60,822 bases of DNA from an uncultured Clostridia bacterium (lineage in GTDB: Bacteria > Bacillota > Clostridia > Christensenellales > Aristaeellaceae), in contig CAKTUS010000006.1 in assembly GCA_934621485.1 (NCBI GenBank), positions 1 to 60,822 of the forward strand, given 5' to 3'. Shown piece by piece: positions 54,509-60,822 of the stretch. The notes below the pieces were generated by a model, which saw only the letters and a program-made list of their open reading frames with translations, was not told the origin of the DNA and did not search any database. Position 1 is the stretch's first letter. Every line of letters begins with the position of its first letter. Position numbers and translations under genes: made by a program.

Positions 54509-56149
54509 ATGCTTCAATGCGACATTTTGGTGGCTGGCGGCGGCCTGGCGGCCATGAAAAGCGCGCTGACCGCCGCTCAAAGCGGCCTGAAGGTGCTGTG
54601 GGTAACCAAAACCCGGCTGTGCGGCGGCGCCAGCTTTTACCCCATGATGGACAGAGTGGCCTGCCTGTGCGCCACCGGCGATCCGCAGCAGGACGAGCAG
54701 TATCTTTACGAGATTCTGGATGCGGGACAGGGCATGGCCAGCGAGAAGATGAACCGCATCTATATTGCCAATATTCGCCGGCAGGTGGAGGAATTTCCCC
54801 AAATGGGCGTGGACAATGCCCGGCAAACGGAGCCGCGGGTGGCCTGCTTTGCTCAAACCGCCCGGCCTACCTTTGCCTGGAGCGATTGGAAACACATTCG
54901 CAAAAATCTGTACAGTCTGTTGCAGGGCTACGATAACCTGCAGGTTATGGAGTATACCGCCGTGCTGTCCATTTTGAAAACGGATGGAGCGGTTAGCGGC
55001 GCGGTGCTGCTGCAAAAAGGGCGGCGGCTTTCCGTTGCGTGCAAAAGCCTGATTCTGGCGACCGGCGGTATGGGCGATTTGTACCAGTATAATCTGAACA
55101 CGCCGGATGTAAGCGGCGATGGACAGGTATTGGCGTTGCAGGCAGGAGCCGAGCTGATAAATGTCGAATTTATCCAATTCATCCCCGGATTTGTATCGCC
55201 GGCGTTCAAAACCGTGTTTCGGGAAACCACCATTCCCTATTTGCAGCAGCTGCAAAATGAGAAGGGTGAGGATCTGCTGACGCCCTATCTGCCCGACGCG
55301 GCAGAGCGGGCAGAGTGTCTGCGCCTGAGAGCGACCCACGGCCCCTTTACCAGCCGCAGCCTGGACAGATGGTTCGATATCGCCATGATGGAATCCATTC
55401 TGGCGGAAAAGGAAGAAACGCCCGGCTTTGCCATACGCTACCGGCCGGAGATTGCAAGGGAACCCTCCAGCTTTGTAGCCCCCTATTACCGGTGGCTGAA
55501 GGAAAAACACGGTGTGGACCTGAGCCGGGATGAAATTCATATTGCGCCCTTTTATCATGCGGCCAACGGCGGCATCCGCATTGACGAACGATGTCAAACC
55601 CGTGTGCCGGGTTTGTTTGCCTGCGGCGAGGCTTCCGGCGGAATTCATGGGGCCGATCGGCTGGGCGGCCATTCCACAGGCGGGTGCCTGGTATTTGGCC
55701 ATATTGCCGGAAAGCAGGCGGCGGAGTATGCCATGGGCGCCGTACAGCGTAAGCCGCAACCGGAGGCGGAGGCGCTGCATCGCGATTATGCAGGCCGCGG
55801 CAGCCTGACGCCCGATCAGCTGCTGCCGGAAATCCGGCGGCTGATGTTCCGCACAGGCGGCGTTATTCGCCGGGAAAGCGCGCTGCAATCCGGCATGGCG
55901 CAGCTGGAGGAATGGCGGGCCGGCTTTGCCCCTCTGCTGTTGCTGGATTCCGGCCAGGCTTTGGACGCGGTGAAAACAGCCCACTTTTTGCTGCTGGGCC
56001 AGGCGCTGCTGGCTGCCATGGCGGCCCGGCCGGAAAGCCGGGGCGCTCATTACCGGCAGGACGCTCCGCAGACGGATCCGGAACAGTGCGTTCGCCACGT
56101 GGTTCGGCTGGAAGAAAGCTGCTGCCGTGTGCTGATAGAAGAAAACTGA
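54509..56149 (+). CDS. FAD-dependent oxidoreductase of the fumarate-reductase/aspartate-oxidase type
   Basis: 546 residues. N-terminal FAD loop ILVAGGGLAAMKSALTAAQ, a GGMGDLYQ segment, and the C-terminal ACGEASGGIHGADRLGG and STGGCLVFG motifs of the succinate-dehydrogenase flavoprotein family. No partner iron-sulphur subunit is present. ATG follows GGAAAGGA. Its place between ABC genes and the esterases suggests oxidation or reduction of the imported compound; substrate unknown. Confidence 0.85.
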   Translation: MLQCDILVAGGGLAAMKSALTAAQSGLKVLWVTKTRLCGGASFYPMMDRVACLCATGDPQQDEQYLYEILDAGQGMASEKMNRIYIANIRRQVEEFPQMGVDNARQTEPRVACFAQTARPTFAWSDWKHIRKNLYSLLQGYDNLQVMEYTAVLSILKTDGAVSGAVLLQKGRRLSVACKSLILATGGMGDLYQYNLNTPDVSGDGQVLALQAGAELINVEFIQFIPGFVSPAFKTVFRETTIPYLQQLQNEKGEDLLTPYLPDAAERAECLRLRATHGPFTSRSLDRWFDIAMMESILAEKEETPGFAIRYRPEIAREPSSFVAPYYRWLKEKHGVDLSRDEIHIAPFYHAANGGIRIDERCQTRVPGLFACGEASGGIHGADRLGGHSTGGCLVFGHIAGKQAAEYAMGAVQRKPQPEAEALHRDYAGRGSLTPDQLLPEIRRLMFRTGGVIRRESALQSGMAQLEEWRAGFAPLLLLDSGQALDAVKTAHFLLLGQALLAAMAARPESRGAHYRQDAPQTDPEQCVRHVVRLEESCCRVLIEEN

Positions 56150-56171
56150 TTGCGAAAGGTGACGCCAGTCG

Positions 56172-57134
56172 ATGAGAAGAATCGTTTGGAGGCCGGAGGA
56201 ACAGTACCTGGGCACGACTCCCAGGCCCAAGGATTTTGACGCTTTTTGGGAAACGCGCATGGCGGAGGCGGATGGCGTGACGCTGGAATACCGTTTCACG
56301 CCCAGCCAGATTCCCATGTATCCTACCTGCGCCTATGTGGATTTGTGGTTTCACGGCATGAAGGGCGCAAAGCTGTACGCCCGGTATGTGCGGCCCCGGC
56401 GGGAAAAACCCATGCCGCTGGTTTTGCAGTTTCACGGCTATCCGGGAGCCAGCCGCAGTTGGCTGGAGCAATCATCCTTCGCAGGCATGGGCTTTGCAGT
56501 GCTGGCGCTGGAGTGTCCGGGCCAGGGCGGCAGGGGCCAGGATATCGGCGGTTATCAGGGCACCACGGTAACAGGGCATCTGGTAGCCGGCCTGGACGGC
56601 GATCCAAAGGACATGTACTATGTGCGCATGTATCAGAACATTCGCATCCTTTGCCGCATTGTGCGGCAAATGGAGGAAATCGACCAGAGCCGTATTTACA
56701 TTAACGGCGCGTCGCAGGGAGGCGGTTTGGGCCTGGCCTGCGCGGCGCTGAACCCGGATTTGCCCCGGAAGGCGGCGATTCTGTATCCGTTTCTCAGCGA
56801 TTTCCAAAAGGTGTGGGAAATGGGCGCGGACGAAGTAGCCTATGAGGGCCTGCGGTATTATTCTCACTGGTTCGATCCTGACGGGAGCCGGACGCAGGAA
56901 TGGTTTACCAAACTGGGCTATATTGACGTGCTGAATCTGGCTCCATGGGTAAAATGTCCGGTGTTGTTTGGTACCGGGCAGGACGATGTGATTTGTCCGC
57001 CGGAAACTCAGGACGGCACCTACAACCGTTTGCGTTGCCCGAAGCAGCGCCTGTATTTCCCAGGCTTTGGCCATGAGGAGATTCAAGCCTTTGACGACCG
57101 GCTGCTGTCTTTCTTTACCAAGGAGGGAAAGTGA
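56172..57134 (+). CDS. CE7 acetyl esterase (acetylxylan esterase / cephalosporin C deacetylase type)
   Basis: 320 residues, alpha/beta hydrolase of usual CE7 length. Removes acetyl groups from sugars. The RGQ motif is at about 122 (RGQDIGGYQG), nucleophile Ser180 in GASQGG, acid residue about 271 (GQDDVICPP), His about 300 (GFGHEEIQAF). Intracellular by sequence, so it would act after uptake. Its TGA overlaps the next ATG. Confidence 0.9.
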   Translation: MRRIVWRPEEQYLGTTPRPKDFDAFWETRMAEADGVTLEYRFTPSQIPMYPTCAYVDLWFHGMKGAKLYARYVRPRREKPMPLVLQFHGYPGASRSWLEQSSFAGMGFAVLALECPGQGGRGQDIGGYQGTTVTGHLVAGLDGDPKDMYYVRMYQNIRILCRIVRQMEEIDQSRIYINGASQGGGLGLACAALNPDLPRKAAILYPFLSDFQKVWEMGADEVAYEGLRYYSHWFDPDGSRTQEWFTKLGYIDVLNLAPWVKCPVLFGTGQDDVICPPETQDGTYNRLRCPKQRLYFPGFGHEEIQAFDDRLLSFFTKEGK

Positions 57135-57889
57135 TGATTCAAAAGGAATGGGACAGCATACTGGCTACCATGCCGCTGCTGGAATTGCCGGAAGGATTTT
57201 TGCCCTTTTGGCAGGAGCAAAAAGAAAAAGCGCGAAACGTGGGAAAGGTGCAGCGGATTCCTCACGTGTGCGGTAATGAAGAAATGGCCGTTTATAAAAA
57301 AGTAACGTTCAGCGCCAGCGACGGCCAGCAGCTCTATGCCCGGTATATTCGTCCGGCGGGCAGCGGAAAATTTCCGCTGGTGCTGATGTTTCATGATGCG
57401 GACCGGCCTGTACGGGGCTGGCATCATATGACGCGCTTTATTGCGCTGGGGTACAGCGTGTTTGCTTTGCAAAACCGGGAAACAGGCAGCCCGCAGCAGC
57501 ACATTACCGATGCGCTGAGCGCCGCCCATGTGGCTTTGCAATTGCGCTATACCGATCCTGACCGGGTATATGCCTGGGGTGAGGGCCTGGGCGGCACGCT
57601 GGCCATCGCGGTATCGGCCCTGTTTGACGTGGCCAAATGCGCGGCGCAAAACCCGCTGTGCAGCGGCTCCTATGCTGCCTGCGCCTGCTTTGCGTCCCTG
57701 CTGAAAGCCCCGTTTCTCATGGCGACCAGCGGAATGGATTCCATCGCGCCGCCGGAAAACCAACTGGTGGTATACAGCGCGGTGCAGGGCCCCAAGGGGC
57801 ATTATCTGTACCCCAAATATGTGCATGAGCGCATCAATGCCTTTGAGGACCGCCTGATTGTGTTTCTGCACCCGGCTGTTGTCATTTGA
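57134..57889 (+). CDS. CE7-like paralogue lacking the serine nucleophile
   Basis: 251 residues, similar to the preceding esterase at the N-terminal strand region and at the C terminus (LYPKYVHERINAFEDR against YFPGFGHEEIQAFDDR), but shorter. The nucleophile motif GxSxG reads GEGLGG, with Glu in place of Ser near 150; the RGQ segment is absent. His near 231 and an Asp in SGMDSIAPP remain. Likely not an esterase by the usual mechanism; a partner, regulatory or binding role is possible. ATG at 57134 follows AAGGAGG. Confidence 0.75.
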   Translation: MIQKEWDSILATMPLLELPEGFLPFWQEQKEKARNVGKVQRIPHVCGNEEMAVYKKVTFSASDGQQLYARYIRPAGSGKFPLVLMFHDADRPVRGWHHMTRFIALGYSVFALQNRETGSPQQHITDALSAAHVALQLRYTDPDRVYAWGEGLGGTLAIAVSALFDVAKCAAQNPLCSGSYAACACFASLLKAPFLMATSGMDSIAPPENQLVVYSAVQGPKGHYLYPKYVHERINAFEDRLIVFLHPAVVI

Positions 57890-57906
57890 AGGGAGTGTAA
57901 CGAAGA

Positions 57907-58356
57907 ATGATTTTCTGCCCCAAAACGGCGCTGCACCGCTATTTCGGCCTGAACCAGGCGCTGGATCAGGCGATTGCCTTTGTGCTGAATACAGACCTGA
58001 ACGCGCTGCCTGAGGGACGCACGGAAACGGGCGGACCGGTTTATGCCAATCGGTTTTCCTATGATACGCAGCCGGAGGATGAGTTGCAGTATGAAACCCA
58101 TCTGAAGAATACGGATGTGCATGTGCTGCTTTCCGGTCGGGAAACCATTTGGACGGCCGCCTTGGAAACGCAGCAGGAAACCGCTCGCGATGAAGAAGCG
58201 GATTTCATTGGCTCCCAGGGCGCGTGGCAAAGCCAGTTTTGCATGACGCCGGATCAAGTGCTGATTGTTTTTCCGGGGGAAGCCCACAAGGTGAAGGGGC
58301 TTAGCGGCGTGCCCTGCCGGGTGGAAAAGCTGGTTGTGAAAGTCCCGGAAGGTTGA
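57907..58356 (+). CDS. YhcH/YjgK/YiaL-family cupin
   Basis: 149 residues, beta-rich cupin with YETHLKNTDVHVLLSG and FPGEAHKVKG, the metal-binding His and Lys region. Family members act in sugar pathways such as sialic-acid, 2,3-diketogulonate or beta-galactoside use, probably as anomerases. Last gene of the operon, ATG after GGGAGTG, followed by a strong terminator. Confidence 0.88.
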   Translation: MIFCPKTALHRYFGLNQALDQAIAFVLNTDLNALPEGRTETGGPVYANRFSYDTQPEDELQYETHLKNTDVHVLLSGRETIWTAALETQQETARDEEADFIGSQGAWQSQFCMTPDQVLIVFPGEAHKVKGLSGVPCRVEKLVVKVPEG

Positions 58357-58362
58357 AAAGAG

Positions 58363-58409
58363 AAGCGATGGTCAGGCCGGCAAAAAGCCGGTCTGACGTC
58401 GCTTTTTTC
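58363..58409 (+). terminator. Operon terminator after yhcH-type gene
   Basis: Outer AGCGA/TCGCT plus GTCAGGCCGGC (58371-58381)/GCCGGTCTGAC (58387-58397), then six Ts. Confidence 0.9.
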
Positions 58410-58619
58410 TGCCGAGAGACACGCTTTGCCTACTCGCCTGCGGCTGGCAGGGCGGCAAAGCGTGTAAGAAAAGCCTTGCTGCGCAAAAATTCCGAACCCG
58501 ACGTACACGCCGCCGGGTTCGGAATCAAAACCGGCGGGACGCAGCCCTCCGATACCACCCGGGGCTTTGCCAGCCTGGCCGCCGGTTAAGCTGATGGCTC
58601 GCCGCAGGCGAGCTTTTTT
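58404..58619 (-). repeat. Dispersed palindromic intergenic repeat, copy C
   Basis: Minus-strand copy sharing landmarks with copy A (GGAGGGC, CCGAACCC, GGCG...CGCC, TTGCGCAGCAAGG, GCCGCCCTGCCAGCCGC, GGCGAG). Sits in the convergent gap before the minus-strand prsW. Its right end is GCTCGCC (58597-58603)/GGCGAGC (58607-58613) with six Ts, itself a terminator. Confidence 0.8.
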
Positions 58620-58630
58620 GACAAGCTGAA

Positions 58631-58665
58631 CGGTGCGAAACAAGCTTGGTTTCGCACCGTTTTTT
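58631..58665 (+). terminator. Strong terminator between copy C and prsW
   Basis: CGGTGCGAAAC (58631-58641) pairs with GTTTCGCACCG (58649-58659), then six Ts. Could serve both convergent genes. Confidence 0.9.
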
Positions 58666-58679
58666 GCTTTGAACATGGC

Positions 58680-59402
58680 TTAGGAAAGGCTGTCTTGAAT
58701 CCATTCATCGTTGCGGGACAAATGGCGTACCATCAGGAATGATACGGTAAACAGCACAATGATGTAGGCGGTGAAAATCCAGCCGTACATCTGGCTGTTC
58801 ATAGAGGCGGTAAAATCATAACAGCCATGCAGCAGGGCCGGGCAGAGCAGGGCGGCGCACCGGTACAGGTAGGACTTGCGAATCTGTCCCAGCCCTTCAT
58901 ATTTCTTTGCCGCGCCATACCATGCGCCCATAAACACGCCGAAGCAGGCGTGGCCGGGAATGGCCGTTACCGCCCTCAGCACCGCTACATCCAGCCCGAA
59001 CATCATAACATAGCTGATGTTTTCCCACAGGGCAAAGCCCAAGGAAACAAAGGCCCCGTACACAACGCCGTCAAAGGTGTAATTAAAAGCGGGCGACGTC
59101 CAGGTACGGCGCTTCATCAGGGCGTATTTGGCGCCTTCTTCGGCAAAAGCAACCACGCCAAAATAAAGAAGAAACTGATAGGCCAGCGAGTTTTCCGGGA
59201 AAAGGCCGCCCAGCAGCCACATGCCAAGCCGCTCCGCAACCAATGCGAAGGCAGTGGCCAAAATGCCGCACAGAATGAGGGAATAAAGCAACTGAGGCGG
59301 TTCCTTCTCCTGACGGTCCGCCTGATAAATCTTTACCAGCAGGACAATTGCGGGCACCACAGCCGCAGGAATCAAAATTCGGTCAATATAAAGCAAAACC
59401 AT
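58680..59402 (-). CDS. prsW: PrsW-type intramembrane metalloprotease
   Basis: 240 residues, seven or eight membrane helices. Catalytic signature EEGAK at 88-92, and conserved His in AIPGHACFGVF near 151 and in LLHGCYDF near 193. In B. subtilis PrsW cuts the anti-sigma factor RsiW; no sigma factor lies next to it here, so the target is unknown. ATG at 59402 follows AAAGGAGC. No clear promoter found. Confidence 0.88.
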   Translation of the reverse strand: MVLLYIDRILIPAAVVPAIVLLVKIYQADRQEKEPPQLLYSLILCGILATAFALVAERLGMWLLGGLFPENSLAYQFLLYFGVVAFAEEGAKYALMKRRTWTSPAFNYTFDGVVYGAFVSLGFALWENISYVMMFGLDVAVLRAVTAIPGHACFGVFMGAWYGAAKKYEGLGQIRKSYLYRCAALLCPALLHGCYDFTASMNSQMYGWIFTAYIIVLFTVSFLMVRHLSRNDEWIQDSLS

Positions 59403-59653
59403 GGAAATCAGGGCTCCTTTCTGGCAGAATCGCTTTTTTAATCCATTCTATCATAGCGAATAGGCAAACAAAATACATTAGACACTTTTCCCAATGTGCA
59501 TAAACTTTGGGCAGCCGCTTTCTTTTGCCTGTGGCCGAAATCCAGAAGCCTGACATACAATACGCAGCGAGGCGGTGTTTCGTCGTGATTCGACAGCTTT
59601 CGACGCTGCTGCCTCTACCAACGAAAAAACGGCGGACAGAAAGGCTGAAACCC

Positions 59654-60535
59654 TTGACGTATGTTTTGTATAATCCTTTGGCGGGCAACGGTCGCGGCCT
59701 GGAGCGGGCCCACGAAGCGGAGCGGCGGCAAGGCTGGCGGGATGCTACCTATCTGGATATCACAGGAATGGATGCAGCCGCCTTTTTGGAAATGCTGCCT
59801 TCCGGCGACCGGGTGGTGCTGGCTGGCGGCGACGGTACTTTGAATCATTTTGTAAACGGGCTGAACGGCAGGCTGCCCAGACAGCCCATTTGGTACTATC
59901 CTGCGGGCTCCGGCAACGACTTCATGAACGATGTGGGAGAAAAGGCCCAGGACGGTCTGGTGGAGCTGAATCCCTATTTGGAAAACCTGCCGGTGGTTGA
60001 AATAAACGGTCAGCAGCGTTTTTTCATCAATGGCGTCGGCTACGGCATTGACGGTTATTGCTGCGAAGCGGGCGATCGGCTGCGCCGGGCGGGAAAGGAG
60101 CAGATCAGCTATGCGGGCATTGCTGTAAAGGGACTTTTGTTTCATTACAAGCCCACCTGCGCCACGGTAACGGCAGATGGCGTTGAACGCCGGTACAAGC
60201 ACGTATGGTTAGCGCCCACCATGAACGGTCGGTATTATGGCGGCGGCATGGAGGTGGCGCCGGAACAGAACAGGCTGAATCCGCAGGGAACCGTGACTAC
60301 GGTGGTGCTGCACTGCGCCAGCAAGCTGAAAACCCTGGCGGTGTTCCCCAGCATCTTTAAGGGCGAGCATGTGAAGCATGGGGAAATGGTGGCCGTGCTG
60401 ACAGGCCATGAAATGACCGTGCGGTTTGACCGGCCGACGGCGCTGCAAATTGACGGAGAAACGGTTTGCGGCGTTACGGAATACCGGGTTTTGTCCGCTG
60501 CGGCTCAGCTTCAGGCCGAGCCGGTGGCTGTTTGA
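59654..60535 (+). CDS. Diacylglycerol/lipid kinase, DagK family
   Basis: 293 residues. Phosphorylates lipid diacylglycerol or related lipids. YNPLAGNGRG near the N terminus, GGDGT at 58-62, and PAGSGNDF form the ATP-binding and catalytic core; the C-terminal domain completes the two-lobe fold. TTG at 59654 matches the family start, with AAAGG about 10 nt upstream; a GTG at 59584 would add an unmatched leader. The 250 bp upstream to prsW shows nothing clear. Confidence 0.9.
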   Translation: MTYVLYNPLAGNGRGLERAHEAERRQGWRDATYLDITGMDAAAFLEMLPSGDRVVLAGGDGTLNHFVNGLNGRLPRQPIWYYPAGSGNDFMNDVGEKAQDGLVELNPYLENLPVVEINGQQRFFINGVGYGIDGYCCEAGDRLRRAGKEQISYAGIAVKGLLFHYKPTCATVTADGVERRYKHVWLAPTMNGRYYGGGMEVAPEQNRLNPQGTVTTVVLHCASKLKTLAVFPSIFKGEHVKHGEMVAVLTGHEMTVRFDRPTALQIDGETVCGVTEYRVLSAAAQLQAEPVAV

Positions 60536-60580
60536 AACAGTCAAAAGGAGGCGCGGCTGAACCGGAACTCCGTTTGTTTC

Positions 60581-60755
60581 AAAAGCTTGCCTCGCGGCGA
60601 GCTTTTCTGCCGAGAGGCGCGTGCTTTGCCTGCTCGCCTGCGGCTGGCCGGGCAGTGAAGCGCGTAAGGAAAGCATTTCCGCGCAAGGCAGCCGAACCCG
60701 GCGGTGTGCGCGCCGGGTTCGGAATGAAAAGCGGAGGGCTGCGGCTCCAGGGCAA
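60581..60755 (-). repeat. Dispersed palindromic intergenic repeat, copy D
   Basis: Minus-strand copy, more diverged; keeps CCGAACCC, GGCG...CGCC, a GCCAGCCGCAGGCGAGCAGG core and GCCGAGAGG. Begins with AAAAGCTTGCC/GGCGAGCTTTT (60581-60606), a terminator-like stem for the lipid-kinase gene. Confidence 0.75.
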
Positions 60756-60769
60756 CAGCATTTAAAAAG

Positions 60770-60778
60770 TGATATAAT
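60770..60778 (+). promoter_or_regulatory. Extended -10 element at the window end
   Basis: TGATATAAT (60770-60778) matches an extended -10, without a -35. The next start is only 8 bp on, so the transcript would be nearly leaderless. Confidence 0.45.
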
Positions 60779-60786
60779 GGAGTGGT

Positions 60787-60822
60787 ATGAAGATAGAAGA
60801 ATTGCGGGAAAAACTCCAGGAA
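60787..60822 (+). CDS. Partial gene running off the window
   Basis: ATG at 60787 after GGAG; 12 codons visible, MKIEELREKLQE, a charged helix-like start. Product not identifiable. Confidence 0.4.
   Translation, partial: MKIEELREKLQE

Noticed and set aside
53516..56317. 933-codon minus-strand frame opposite the dpp ATPase and FAD genes
   Set aside because: Covers three well-supported plus-strand genes; composition typical of an antisense shadow.
59507..59653. Longer N terminus for the lipid kinase
   Set aside because: The upstream residues do not resemble the family start and lack a ribosome site.

Overview
Organism. The window reads as a chromosomal segment of a fairly GC-rich, endospore-forming member of the Bacillota, most likely a gut-type clostridium. 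This rests on the spore protease gpr next to a spoIIP-type gene, a tryptophan T-box leader, the gatCAB amidotransferase, many consensus sigma-A promoters with 17-nt spacers, and strong AGGAGG ribosome sites combined with frequent TTG and GTG starts. Lineage below class is inference. No phage, transposase, CRISPR array, rRNA or tRNA gene was seen. Layout. (1) 1-3370: gyrA, a perfect-stem terminator, one copy of a dispersed palindromic repeat, and a ~175 bp tandem duplication. (2) 3370-14323, minus strand: a six-gene unit from one consensus promoter, encoding phosphoglucomutase, a GT4 glycosyltransferase, a lipoprotein with a MIDAS-like motif, a four-helix membrane protein, a tubulin-like GTPase candidate and an 1172-residue protein with a C-terminal actin/Hsp70-type ATPase domain. 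The last four look like a cytoskeleton-like, membrane-linked system and are the most interesting content here. (3) 14342-22316, plus: capF-like reductase/cupin, a secreted unknown, a DUF4342 protein, a UGM-like flavoprotein with recJ, and a membrane-anchored unknown. (4) 22430-24472: a complete T-box (specifier UGG, matching UGGC bulge) controlling two four-helix SMR/DMT-type proteins and trpS. (5) 24505-27457: a decayed membrane gene, a COG2509-type flavoprotein, a repeat copy, and a secreted PepSY-like protein. (6) 27898-36487, minus: marR with a heterodimeric ABC exporter and a palindromic operator, rluA-type synthase, gatB, gatA, gatC, secG. (7) 36634-47672, mostly plus: malic enzyme, YcaQ-type glycosylase, a receiver-like orphan protein with an SPFH/zinc-ribbon protein, gpr, spoIIP, murI, wecB, a CmpB-like membrane protein (minus), an RlmL-type methyltransferase, asnA. 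(8) 47679-58619: an RpiR-type regulator diverging from an eight-to-nine-gene uptake and processing operon (Dpp-type ABC transporter, FAD enzyme, CE7 acetyl esterase, a CE7 homologue that has lost its serine nucleophile, YhcH-type sugar protein). (9) 58631-60822: a PrsW-type membrane protease, a DagK-type lipid kinase, another repeat copy, and the first codons of a gene running off the window. How genes work together. Region 2 joins sugar-phosphate and glycosyl-transfer genes to a two-filament-fold-plus-surface-sensor module. Region 8 is best read as import of an acetylated glycan-derived compound, followed by de-acetylation and sugar processing, under RpiR control. A GC-rich palindromic element recurs at 3' ends and convergent gene junctions and appears to carry intrinsic terminators.
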